64,000 nt of DNA, from contig NZ_BCXI01000017.1 of the NCBI RefSeq assembly GCF_001895025.1, positions 104,247 to 168,246 on the forward strand. Direction: 5' to 3'. Source of the stretch: Rhodococcus zopfii NBRC 100606 = JCM 9919 (lineage in GTDB: Bacteria > Actinomycetota > Actinomycetes > Mycobacteriales > Mycobacteriaceae). This document shows positions 57,095 through 64,000 of this stretch, in pieces (the stretch's first letter is position 1; each line of letters starts with the position of its first letter). Position numbers and translations under genes: made by a program. The notes under the pieces were generated by a model. That model was not told where the DNA came from and did no database searches. It was given only the letters and a program-made list of their open reading frames with translations.

Positions 57095-58641
57095 TGCTCG
57101 AAGCCCCCTCGGTGGAACTGCTGACCGGCACCGGACGCCACCGCGGCCGCGGCCGCATCACCGGAGGATCCGCCGCCGGGAGTGCCGGAGGTGTTGCCGC
57201 CGGGCTGACCATTCCCGCCGCCGCTGGGGGTGCCCTGCTGGTTGCCCTGCGGAGCCGCGCCGGCACCGCCACCGGAGGGGGTGCCCTGCTGGTTGCCGGC
57301 CGGTCCCCCGCCTGCCGCACCGAAACCGGATGGTGCGCCGCCGGTCTGGGCGCCGCTGGGCGGGGTGCCCATGCTCGTCGACGTCGACGACGTGGTCGCC
57401 GCTCCGGACGCTGCGCCACTGGCACCGCCGGTGGCGAGCATCCCGCCGACCTTCGCGCCGACCGCCGCCGCACCGGCCGCGGCTGCCATGCCGCTGCCGC
57501 CGCCACCGAGTGCGCCGACGTTCGGGACGATCAGCCGCATCAGCGCCGGGAGCACCAGGGCGGCGGCGCACAAGGTGATGACCCCGGACAGGGCCATGAA
57601 CCCGTCCCCGTTCTCGGGATCGGTGATGGTGGGGGTGACCTCGAGGAACAGGATCGCCGAGACCCCGATCACGAACGCCCCGACCGGTTTGACCAGCAGG
57701 AACGCGATCGTCCAGGCCAGCATCTTCTCGAATGCCTGGCTGCCGACCTTGGTGCCCCCGGCCGCACCCGCGATGGGCAGTGCCGCCGCCATGAGCACCA
57801 GGATGCCGGTGCGCAGCAGCATCAAAAACGCCATCACCAACCCGCCGAGCATCCCGATGAGGCCGATCAAGAACAGCAAACCGACACCGGCCGGACCCGC
57901 ATAGAGCTGGATCGTCACCATCGCTTCGGCCAGGCGGGACGGATCGGAGCCGACCGCACTGTCCATGAACCAGGCCGACACCTGATCGGCCAGACGGGTG
58001 CCGAGCACGATCATCGTCGTTGCTCCCCCGGCGAGCACCGCAGCGCGGGCCAGTTGTTTCAGGCCCTCTTCCGAGGTGTCGCGGATCGCCCCCGATCGGG
58101 CCAGCGCCAGACGCCCGCCGAGCAGGATCAGCGACAACGACAAGGCGGCGACCTGGATGTAGAAGGTGTAGTCGTTGACCGTGGCCACGGTCTTTTGGAA
58201 GGTGTCCCCGTCCATCTCGGTGCCGGTGATCCACCATCCCAGCGCGAACTTCAACACCGCGACACCCGCATTGCCGATCCACAACGCAGTCTTCTCGACC
58301 GCGCCCGCAGCTATCTCGTCGAGCTTGTTCTGGACTTTGAGAGACCCTGCATCTAGAGCGCCGCTCACGCCCTCTTTACAGGTCGGGAGATTGACTCCGA
58401 GAGCGTCATTAGCCCATGAGGTCAGATCCGACATCGCAGCAGCACTGGGTAGTGCGCACGCGACCAGATCGGTGACGACTTCCGTGCCGCTGGGGGCGGA
58501 ATCGTCTACGTAGTCCTCGACTGTCCCGCCCGAGGTGCCCTCGGTCGAGTCGGTTTCCTGCGCAGATGCCGTGGTGGCGACTGAGAGAGCAACGAACAGA
58601 GTCAGGAGCGTGACGACAGCACTGCGTAGTAAGTGCTTCAC
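57091..58641 (-). CDS. SCO6881/VirB6-like polytopic protein
   Basis: The 516-residue product has a signal peptide (cleavage after TASA-QE), a Ser/Glu-rich spacer, and at least six membrane helices between 100 and 400, including LLFLIGLIGMLGGLVMAFLM. The C-terminal 110 residues are Gly/Pro/Gln-rich with two GNQQGTPSGGG repeats. This is the layout of SCO6881 and VirB6/TrbL channel proteins that form the inner-membrane pore of type IV secretion. A GTG at 58641 overlaps the previous stop (GTGA); the longer reading upstream is Arg/His-rich. Confidence 0.88.
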   Translation of the reverse strand: MKHLLRSAVVTLLTLFVALSVATTASAQETDSTEGTSGGTVEDYVDDSAPSGTEVVTDLVACALPSAAAMSDLTSWANDALGVNLPTCKEGVSGALDAGSLKVQNKLDEIAAGAVEKTALWIGNAGVAVLKFALGWWITGTEMDGDTFQKTVATVNDYTFYIQVAALSLSLILLGGRLALARSGAIRDTSEEGLKQLARAAVLAGGATTMIVLGTRLADQVSAWFMDSAVGSDPSRLAEAMVTIQLYAGPAGVGLLFLIGLIGMLGGLVMAFLMLLRTGILVLMAAALPIAGAAGGTKVGSQAFEKMLAWTIAFLLVKPVGAFVIGVSAILFLEVTPTITDPENGDGFMALSGVITLCAAALVLPALMRLIVPNVGALGGGGSGMAAAAGAAAVGAKVGGMLATGGASGAASGAATTSSTSTSMGTPPSGAQTGGAPSGFGAAGGGPAGNQQGTPSGGGAGAAPQGNQQGTPSGGGNGQPGGNTSGTPGGGSSGDAAAAAVASGAGQQFHRGGFEQ

Positions 58642-59483
58642 CACCACGACGACCACCCGGCCGCGTCGATGGGTTCGGTGCCCTCTCCCATTCCCACCGG
58701 ATCGATCTTGAGAACCCATCCGGCCCCGTCACGCCAGACCAGAGGAAGTTTCGAGTAGGAGATCACGGTCGAACCGTCGCTCTTCTGTACGGGGCGTCCG
58801 AATTGCACGAGTGTCAGGTCCGGATTGAACAGGACTTTGACCATCGGCAACGCCGAGGCCGGCGAACTGTCTGGGATGCCAAGACTGGCCTTAGCCACCT
58901 CACCATTCGGGTCCGACAGCAGACCGGCTTCCACGAGCATGTCCGTTCGGTCTGCGCCCGAGGCGAAGTAACCGCCGTAATGAGCAGCGGCCAACGCCGC
59001 TCCCTGGGCTGTGCGGGAGAATCCGGTGGCGACACCGTTGTCGGTGAATCCGGTGGGGCCGTCGGAGGTCGAGAACGGCAGGTCCATGTTGCCGTGGATG
59101 CGTTGGAGCATCACTCCACTCGGTGCCTGATCGGCGGGCCGGTTTCCGCTGGTGAGGGTGTCGGACAGGATCACCCCGTGGGGTTCGAGCGGTACGTAGA
59201 TGACGCGGTTGGCTTTGTCGAAGATGGGTTCCGGTTCGAACTGTCCGTCCTCGACCTGAGAGGTGGTAGCGCCTCCGGTGGTCGGCTCGAGAGAGACCAA
59301 CGGTTCGGCGTCATCACCTCGGAAGACCATCACGAGGCTGACCACGACGCCGACGACGACGATGACGGCCACCGCCGCCAAGCCGATGGTGAGTTTGGTC
59401 GCCGCCGATGCTCGCTCGTTCTCGGATTCGAGTGAGGGAGTGTTCTTCTCGTTGGTCGAGTCGGTGGTGTTCTGCTCGTTCAC
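58638..59483 (-). CDS. membrane-anchored transfer protein, paralogue of the next gene
   Basis: The 281-residue product has an acidic N-terminus, one membrane helix near 31-55 and an extracytoplasmic domain. It shares the GFSRTAQGAALAA motif (about 145-160) and an overall order with the lipoprotein encoded just upstream (GFSHTPQGAALAA), so the two look like paralogues with different anchors. The family is common in actinobacterial transfer operons (DUF8175-like). The start is a GTG at 59483 with GAGGAGA upstream, overlapping the previous stop. A channel scaffold role is inference. Confidence 0.85.
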   Translation of the reverse strand: MNEQNTTDSTNEKNTPSLESENERASAATKLTIGLAAVAVIVVVGVVVSLVMVFRGDDAEPLVSLEPTTGGATTSQVEDGQFEPEPIFDKANRVIYVPLEPHGVILSDTLTSGNRPADQAPSGVMLQRIHGNMDLPFSTSDGPTGFTDNGVATGFSRTAQGAALAAAHYGGYFASGADRTDMLVEAGLLSDPNGEVAKASLGIPDSSPASALPMVKVLFNPDLTLVQFGRPVQKSDGSTVISYSKLPLVWRDGAGWVLKIDPVGMGEGTEPIDAAGWSSWW

Positions 59484-60088
59484 TTGCGGGTCTCCTCGAG
59501 ATCGACCAGCTCCGACGGCACGCCGTCGAGAGCGGTGATGGTGGCGGCGGTATCGTCGCTGGGCAGGTTCAGTCGCCAGTCCCCGTCGATCCACACCACC
59601 TGGGTGGTCGCCGAGGCGAGCGAGTCGTCGGAGAACCGCTGCACGACGTCGACGGTGGCGGCGGTGTCGCTGTAGTCACCGATGGTGTAGCCGACGATGG
59701 TCGGCACCATCTCCGGATCGGTGCCCGAAAACTCCACCAGCGCCCGGTGGGCGGCGTACAGGTCGCGGCCTTCGCCGGGGGCGGCCACCCCGGCCAGGAT
59801 CGTCGGCCAGGTGCGATCGGACGCGGTGGCCAGCTGCACCGACTGGGTGATCGCCGCCAGGGCCGCGCCCTGCGGGGTGTGGCTGAACCCGGCGAAGGGC
59901 TCCCACTCACCGCCTCGAGGTCCGTCGGTGGTGCCGATCGGCACCTCGATGCCACCGACGGTCACCCACCGAGTGATCTGCGGCGGATCGGTCAGCGACA
60001 CCGGGCTCTCGCCTGTGTCCGATCCCCCGCAGCTGGTAGCCACCAGCGCCACCGCGACCACCGCGGCCCGCGCCCCCCGACGCATCAT
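59480..60088 (-). CDS. lipoprotein with GFSxTxQGAALAA domain
   Basis: The 202-residue product has a short signal with a Cys in ALVATSC, so it is probably a lipoprotein. Its domain repeats the motif GFSHTPQGAALAA seen in the following gene. The end (VVWIDGDWRLNLP) resembles the last strand of NTF2-like domains. The ATG at 60088 has GAGGAG at about 8 bp and overlaps the upstream stop (ATGA). It sits between the pilin-like and scaffold genes. An outer-face part of the channel is inference. Confidence 0.85.
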   Translation of the reverse strand: MMRRGARAAVVAVALVATSCGGSDTGESPVSLTDPPQITRWVTVGGIEVPIGTTDGPRGGEWEPFAGFSHTPQGAALAAITQSVQLATASDRTWPTILAGVAAPGEGRDLYAAHRALVEFSGTDPEMVPTIVGYTIGDYSDTAATVDVVQRFSDDSLASATTQVVWIDGDWRLNLPSDDTAATITALDGVPSELVDLEETRK

Positions 60089-60468
60089 CGTTCGTTCTCC
60101 TCGTTGCCGGATTGCTGCTGTTGCTGCTGTTGCTGCATCTGTTCGAGCTGCTCGATCACGGTCGGGGAATGGCCGCCTCCGAGCTGGTGGGCCTGGGGCC
60201 CCTGGGCGGTGGCCAGCAGGATCGTGGCGAGGGTGGCGGCCACACCGCCGGCGAGGATCGCGCCGATGTTCGCTGCCAGGAACTCGGCAGCGGTGGGGGA
60301 TTCGAGGCCGGCCCCGTGCTTGTGGTCCCACGCCAGGCGTGCGCCGACGAAGATCACCTTGGCCACACACAGGAGAAAGACGATCCCGGCCGCGTACCCC
60401 AGGAGGGTCTGGAACCCGTCGAGGACGTCGGGGGGCGGGCTGACCACGCCCTGTGCGGACACCTGCAT
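60085..60468 (-). CDS. small membrane protein with poly-Gln tail, pilin-like
   Basis: The 127-residue product has two membrane helices (about 22-45 and 68-92) separated by a short basic loop, as in VirB2/TrbC-type pilins or PrgI-like partners. The tail has an eight-Gln run (QMQQQQQQQQSG) encoded by CAG/CAA repeats. The ATG at 60468 lies 13 bp after the stop of the 97-residue pilin-like gene. It probably pairs with that protein in the channel. A VirB3-like role is an alternative. Confidence 0.8.
   Translation of the reverse strand: MQVSAQGVVSPPPDVLDGFQTLLGYAAGIVFLLCVAKVIFVGARLAWDHKHGAGLESPTAAEFLAANIGAILAGGVAATLATILLATAQGPQAHQLGGGHSPTVIEQLEQMQQQQQQQQSGNEENER
60112..60141 (-). repeat. CAG/CAA repeat encoding poly-Gln
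   Basis: A run of CAG and CAA codons gives eight consecutive Gln followed by Ser. Mixed codons limit slippage but allow some length change. It lies in the tail of the 127-residue membrane protein. Confidence 0.7.
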
Positions 60469-60481
60469 CGCTGACCCCGCC

Positions 60482-60775
60482 TTATGCCGCGCTGGTGACG
60501 GCGCTGAGGATCTGGTTGGCGGAGATGGCGACGATCGCGCCGACGAGGGCACCGACGAGCATCTTCGGTGAGTCCCCGGATCCGTGCTGCCACTTCTCCC
60601 ACGCGAACTTCCCGCCCGAGAAGATCAGGGCGGCCACGCACGCGAGCGTGACGCCCCACAGCAGCCAGTTCAGCAGCTTGAGCAGGCCGTTCGCGCCCGG
60701 CGGCACCTCCGGGTTGATGTCGAAATTCACGGCGCCTTGCGCGAGAATCGCGGTGTCCACGACTGTCTGGAACAT
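60482..60775 (-). CDS. VirB2-like pilin-like protein
   Basis: The 97-residue product has two membrane helices (about 32-52 and 70-90) around a WEKWQHGSGDSPK loop, the size and layout of VirB2/TrbC pilins without a long signal peptide. It is the best candidate for a channel or pilus subunit. The ATG at 60775 begins 28 bp after the MinD-like gene. The 127-residue membrane protein follows. Actinobacterial systems usually make no visible pilus, so a channel-lining role is likely, as inference. Confidence 0.8.
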   Translation of the reverse strand: MFQTVVDTAILAQGAVNFDINPEVPPGANGLLKLLNWLLWGVTLACVAALIFSGGKFAWEKWQHGSGDSPKMLVGALVGAIVAISANQILSAVTSAA

Positions 60776-60803
60776 GCAAATGTCCTTTGCTCGAAGGTGC
60801 TGG

Positions 60804-61376
60804 CTACTGCCCCGACCACAAGGTCGGCAGGGCGGATTGGAGTGCCGTGACGATGCCGACGCCGGCAGCGATCACGTCCTCGGGAACTGCGATCACGGCT
60901 CCCTTGGTTCGAATCGGCACGCCGTCGAGGGCGCGCCAGGTGGGCAGGCTCGACCGGGCCGCCGAGGCCAGGAAGCGATGCCAGCCGATCGCCCAGTGCG
61001 CAGCCACCGCGCCGGTGACGATCGAGCGCAGCTGACGCACCTCCTTCGGGGGCTGACCGGGCGCGTTCGCGACGGTGACCAGGCCGAGCAGCTCGCACAC
61101 CAACCCGCGGTGGCGGTGCTCGAGGATCAGGTCGTGGGCGCTGGACAGGCCCTGGATGGTTTCGCGGCAGACCACCACCACACACGGCGATTCGGCTTCC
61201 CGGGCGTCACCGCACGGCCACTGATGCCGAGCATCCTCGGCGAAGTCCCAGTACCGGGCGAGAGTGGAGACCCCGGCCCCGCCGTGCGCACCGAGCAGCC
61301 ACACCGCCGGTCCGGGCGCAGCCACCGGGTACGGATCGACCCTCACCTCGACGCTGGTGCGTTCGCGGGTGCTCAT
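60804..61376 (-). CDS. MinD/ParA-like protein with deviant P-loop (short)
   Basis: The 190-residue product has LLGAHGGAGVSTL near 26-38, which aligns with the deviant Walker A KGGxxK(S/T) of MinD/ParA but has lost both lysines. VVVVCRET near 70 is a second strand-end, and the C-terminus ends in ALPTLWSGQ. It overlaps the longer MinD-like gene by 4 bp (ATGA), as if the two act together. Without the lysines, ATP hydrolysis is doubtful, so a scaffold or regulatory role in the transfer apparatus is my inference. Longer readings of the region are shadows. Confidence 0.78.
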   Translation of the reverse strand: MSTRERTSVEVRVDPYPVAAPGPAVWLLGAHGGAGVSTLARYWDFAEDARHQWPCGDAREAESPCVVVVCRETIQGLSSAHDLILEHRHRGLVCELLGLVTVANAPGQPPKEVRQLRSIVTGAVAAHWAIGWHRFLASAARSSLPTWRALDGVPIRTKGAVIAVPEDVIAAGVGIVTALQSALPTLWSGQ

Positions 61377-62146
61377 GCCGGCTCCCCCGCCCCGGCCTGG
61401 TGATCGGTGTCGCGGTCGCCGGCCTCGATGCGGCCCAACGCGTCGAGCACGTCGGTCCAGGCGTCGATCGACCCGGCCGACAGGCGGCGGTGATCGACGG
61501 TGCCCGGCCGCGCCAAGGCCGCATCGAAGGGCACTTCGACAAATCCGGCGACCCGTGGGGCCAGGTGCTCTCGGATCGGGGCCAGATCCACCAGGCGGTG
61601 CGGCATCTGGTGCGAGATCGACACCACCGTGCGCGAAAGCACGCCGTGGCCGTAGGTGCCGATGAGCCATTCGAGACCGTCGCGCATCCGGGCCAGCGGT
61701 TCCGAGCGGGGCGGGGCGACGATCACGATCGCGGCCCCGGCCTCGAGCAACGGGGCCAGACGCCGCGAGCGCAACGCGGTACCGACGTCGTGGATGCGGG
61801 CGAGATGCCGGTCGGCGAGCAGGCTGTCCACCAGCGCCGTGTCCGTGGCGTCGCCGTGGCCGACGACCACGGCCCCGGCGCTGCTGAGAGCCATGCGCGA
61901 GCCGAGCTGGCGGATCGCCCGCGCCGAGTCGATCGGTTCGACGCCGACCCGGTCGAGCAGGTTCCCGCCGCCGAAGGTGCCGTCGATCGCGGCGACGTCG
62001 GCGCCCAGGCCCAGGCGCAGGGCGGTGGCCAGGCCGAAGCAGGTGGTGGTCGCCGCCGCTGCGCCGGAGCCGGCCACCACGATGGCCGAGAGGTCTTCGG
62101 GCTGCTCGATTGTCGGGCTACGACGAAAAGCAACAACGTTGTTCAT
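61373..62146 (-). CDS. MinD/ParA-like protein with degenerate P-loop (long)
   Basis: The 257-residue product starts VVAFRRSP, then IVVAGSGAAAATTTCFG near 22-38 where a P-loop would be. The Gly-Lys is absent and replaced by Ala. The rest has the MinD-like order AAIDGTFGGGNL and AAIVIVAPPRSEPL. The ATG at 62146 has GGAGA 5 bp upstream and overlaps the stop of the NTF2-like gene. Partner of the shorter MinD-like gene next to it. ATPase activity is not supported by the sequence; a pseudo-ATPase fits better. Confidence 0.78.
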   Translation of the reverse strand: MNNVVAFRRSPTIEQPEDLSAIVVAGSGAAAATTTCFGLATALRLGLGADVAAIDGTFGGGNLLDRVGVEPIDSARAIRQLGSRMALSSAGAVVVGHGDATDTALVDSLLADRHLARIHDVGTALRSRRLAPLLEAGAAIVIVAPPRSEPLARMRDGLEWLIGTYGHGVLSRTVVSISHQMPHRLVDLAPIREHLAPRVAGFVEVPFDAALARPGTVDHRRLSAGSIDAWTDVLDALGRIEAGDRDTDHQAGAGEPA

Positions 62147-63294
62147 CGGTTCTCCACGTTCGCGATCTTCAACCCGCCGTCGGCGGGCAGGGTGGTGATC
62201 CACTGCTTGTGGATGCCTTCGTCTCCCACGGGCGGGAACTTCAGCAGCACATCGACCGACCAGCGGTTCGGGTCCTCGGTCGGCAGCACGCTCACGCAGT
62301 GCTCGGTCCCGACCGGAACGGCGTCGATGAACGACTGAATATCGGTGCCCGGCAGGACCATCAGCTCCGCGACGGCCTTGCCGTCCCGCTCGACGTAGTA
62401 GGCGTACTCGAACGCCTGGATCACCGCAGGGCCGGAATCGCGGCCACCGGGACCGTTGCCGACGACCCGGCCGGGCTCGGTGACCGGGGCGCACCACGCC
62501 GGAGCCGCGACCGTCGACGTCGAGGTGGTGGACGAGGACACCGCCGTCGGCGAGGGCAGCGGCGGCACCTGCGGTTCGTCGGTGGTGCCGACCGTCGCGG
62601 TGACCACCGCCGCGGAGACCACCGCCAGCACCGCGACACCGCCGCCGCCGAGCATCCAGGTGCGGGATCGATCGGGGCGGGCGGTCGCGGCCGCAGAGGC
62701 GCTGTCGGTGACCGGCTGGGTGGTCGTCTCCTCGACGACCTCGACCGGAGCCGCAGCCGGAGCTGCGGCAGGGGTCGGGCGAGCAGGGGTCGGGCGAGCA
62801 GGTCGGGCACGGCCGATCGCGGACTTCAATCCCCCACGGGTGCGTTCGGGGATCATCAGCGGGCCACGGGGAATGTGGGCGCGGACCCACTCCGGGGCGC
62901 CTGCATAGGGGTCGACCTCGGTCGCCGTATCGCCGTATCCGGCCCCGCCGTGCTCGTCGTCGGCCGGGGTCTGATCGTCGTATCCGGCAGGGCCGTGGGC
63001 TGAGTGATCGGCAGGATGGACCGGGGCCGGGTAGATCTCGGCTGCGGGTTCGGCAGCGACGATCGGTTCGAGGTCGGTCTGGATGACCGACTCGTCGTCG
63101 GTAGCAGGCTGTTCGGGGACGCAGGCCGCATCGACCGGGTGGAGGTCCGATGCCGGCACCCCCGCGGCGTCGAGGGTCTCGTCCGGGATCGGAATGCGCA
63201 CCGATCCGGTCTCTCGTTCGTCGCTCGCAGTCGGCTCCGGCCCGTACCGCTCGGTCACGTCCGGGAAGAGTTGTCCTCGATTGCCGGTCGACAA
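62143..63294 (-). CDS. VirB8/NTF2-like membrane protein
   Basis: The 383-residue product has a long acidic and Pro-rich cytoplasmic N-terminus (to about 205), one membrane helix near 213-235 (GGGGVAVLAVVSAAVV), and an outer domain with AVIQAFEYAYYVERDGKAVAEL and a WITTLPADGGLKIANV end. That outer domain has the features of NTF2-like/VirB8 folds that link the channel to the membrane. The start is a TTG at 63294 with GGAGGACA just upstream. It overlaps the MinD-like gene by 4 bp. VirB8 identity is inference. Confidence 0.8.
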   Translation of the reverse strand: MSTGNRGQLFPDVTERYGPEPTASDERETGSVRIPIPDETLDAAGVPASDLHPVDAACVPEQPATDDESVIQTDLEPIVAAEPAAEIYPAPVHPADHSAHGPAGYDDQTPADDEHGGAGYGDTATEVDPYAGAPEWVRAHIPRGPLMIPERTRGGLKSAIGRARPARPTPARPTPAAAPAAAPVEVVEETTTQPVTDSASAAATARPDRSRTWMLGGGGVAVLAVVSAAVVTATVGTTDEPQVPPLPSPTAVSSSTTSTSTVAAPAWCAPVTEPGRVVGNGPGGRDSGPAVIQAFEYAYYVERDGKAVAELMVLPGTDIQSFIDAVPVGTEHCVSVLPTEDPNRWSVDVLLKFPPVGDEGIHKQWITTLPADGGLKIANVENR

Positions 63295-63361
63295 TGTGTC
63301 CTCCGTCGTCGGGTGGTGGGGGCGGAGCTACCCGCCCCCACCGGCGAGATGTTCGGGCAGG

Positions 63362-64000
63362 TCAGGCCGGGTTGATGCCGTCCGCGGCCGCGGTCGAGAT
63401 CATCTCGGCGGCAGTGCCGAGCGAACCGTCGAAGAACGTGGTCAGCACGGTGTCCGCTCCCGCGACGACACCTTCGCCACCGGGCTGGACCTTCACCCAC
63501 TCGCGGACCTGCGAATCGACCTGCGGAGCGGTGGTCACGACGCTGCGCACGGCGTCGGCCGCGGCCTGCCCAACCGGACCGGAGGAGCGCCACTGCTCGA
63601 CCGTGGCATCGGCCTGCTCGGTGAGCGCCTCCTGGTGCACATCCGGCAGCTGCACCTCGATGGGCTGGCCCTCGTCGTCCCCGGCACCGAAGGCGGTCCC
63701 GGCCGCCAGACCGGCCACCCCGCCGACCACCGCGCCGGGGACCGCGCCGACCGCAGCGCCGATCGCGGCGCCCGCCGCGGTCCCGGCCACGCCGGTGGTC
63801 ACCGCGGGCAGCACCGGGATCGGCAGCGGCACCACACCACCGGCCGCAGCCCCGGCGATACCGCCGATGGTGCCGCCGATCAGCGCGCCGGGAACCGCCC
63901 CGGCCGCAGCGCCCGCCGCAGCACCGGCCACCGTCGCACCGATCTGCGCAGCAGCGACCCGATCGGCACGGCTGGCATCCACGCCGACCGAGGTGTAGAA
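63362..64000 (-). CDS. glycine-zipper protein, 5' end outside the window
   Basis: At least 206 residues are seen and the frame remains open to the window edge, so the true start lies outside. Residues from the GTG at 63982 include many Ala/Gly zipper repeats (GATVAGAAAGAAAGAVPGAL, then GGTIGGIAGAAAGGVV), typical of membrane-inserting glycine zippers. The C-terminal 90 residues are polar and helical. It is the first gene of the transfer operon in view. Glycine-zipper proteins often anchor or seal envelope complexes; a role in the mating channel is inference. Confidence 0.7.
   Translation of the reverse strand, partial: FYTSVGVDASRADRVAAAQIGATVAGAAAGAAAGAVPGALIGGTIGGIAGAAAGGVVPLPIPVLPAVTTGVAGTAAGAAIGAAVGAVPGAVVGGVAGLAAGTAFGAGDDEGQPIEVQLPDVHQEALTEQADATVEQWRSSGPVGQAAADAVRSVVTTAPQVDSQVREWVKVQPGGEGVVAGADTVLTTFFDGSLGTAAEMISTAAADGINPA

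Overview
The window is high-GC actinobacterial DNA with GTG and TTG starts, leaderless-looking promoters and dense gene packing. Gene content points to a large conjugative plasmid, or less likely an integrative conjugative element, of a mycolic-acid actinomycete such as Rhodococcus, Gordonia or Nocardia. The genus is an inference from gene families. No chromosomal housekeeping gene, rRNA or tRNA is visible, and no replication initiator is recognised in the window.

Layout. 1-11 kb: accessory genes, namely a HEPN-like/CBS protein, a large lipoprotein, a phospholipase-D/superfamily-2 helicase fusion, an NYN-domain protein and a TY-Chap-like protein. 11-12.2 kb: gene-poor DNA with operator-like and iteron-like repeats. 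12.2-24.7 kb: a Fic toxin with a VbhA-like antitoxin, then a giant N6-methylase/helicase of the phage P1 DarB type (about 3,000 residues), then a second Fic/VbhA pair. 24.7-35.5 kb: a gene-poor spacer followed by small membrane, DUF4192, lipoprotein, HNH/zinc-ribbon and NucS-like nuclease genes, most without a firm function. 35.7-41.9 kb: a leftward cluster holding an unusual restriction-modification module. It has a split methyltransferase and a helicase carrying a T5orf172/GIY-YIG-like N-terminus, joined by 4-bp overlaps, with an HNH protein and a coiled-coil protein upstream.

42-64 kb: the conjugation region. A divergent control region at about 41.9-42.15 kb carries a perfect 18-bp inverted repeat, a candidate oriT or operator. 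It is followed by a rightward MobF relaxase and two accessory genes. From the right edge of the window a long leftward operon (about 64.0 to 48.6 kb, mostly 4-bp ATGA/GTGA overlaps) encodes a type IV secretion apparatus. It includes a glycine-zipper protein, a VirB8/NTF2-like protein, two MinD-like proteins with deviant P-loops, two small pilin-like proteins, a lipoprotein and its membrane paralogue, a SCO6881-like polytopic protein, a SCO6880-like protein, a VirB4 ATPase, a small HTH protein, an M23/lytic-transglycosylase cell-wall hydrolase, a lipoprotein, a TraG/VirD4 coupling protein and a DUF4913 protein.

Working together: the relaxase would nick at oriT, the coupling protein would dock it to the VirB4-powered channel, and the hydrolase would open peptidoglycan. 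The DarB-like protein and the R-M module would protect or police DNA, and the Fic pairs may stabilise the element. Several stretches (3.6-4.2, 11-12.2, 24.7-25.5, 28.9-29.2 kb) look like recombination scars with coding remnants.
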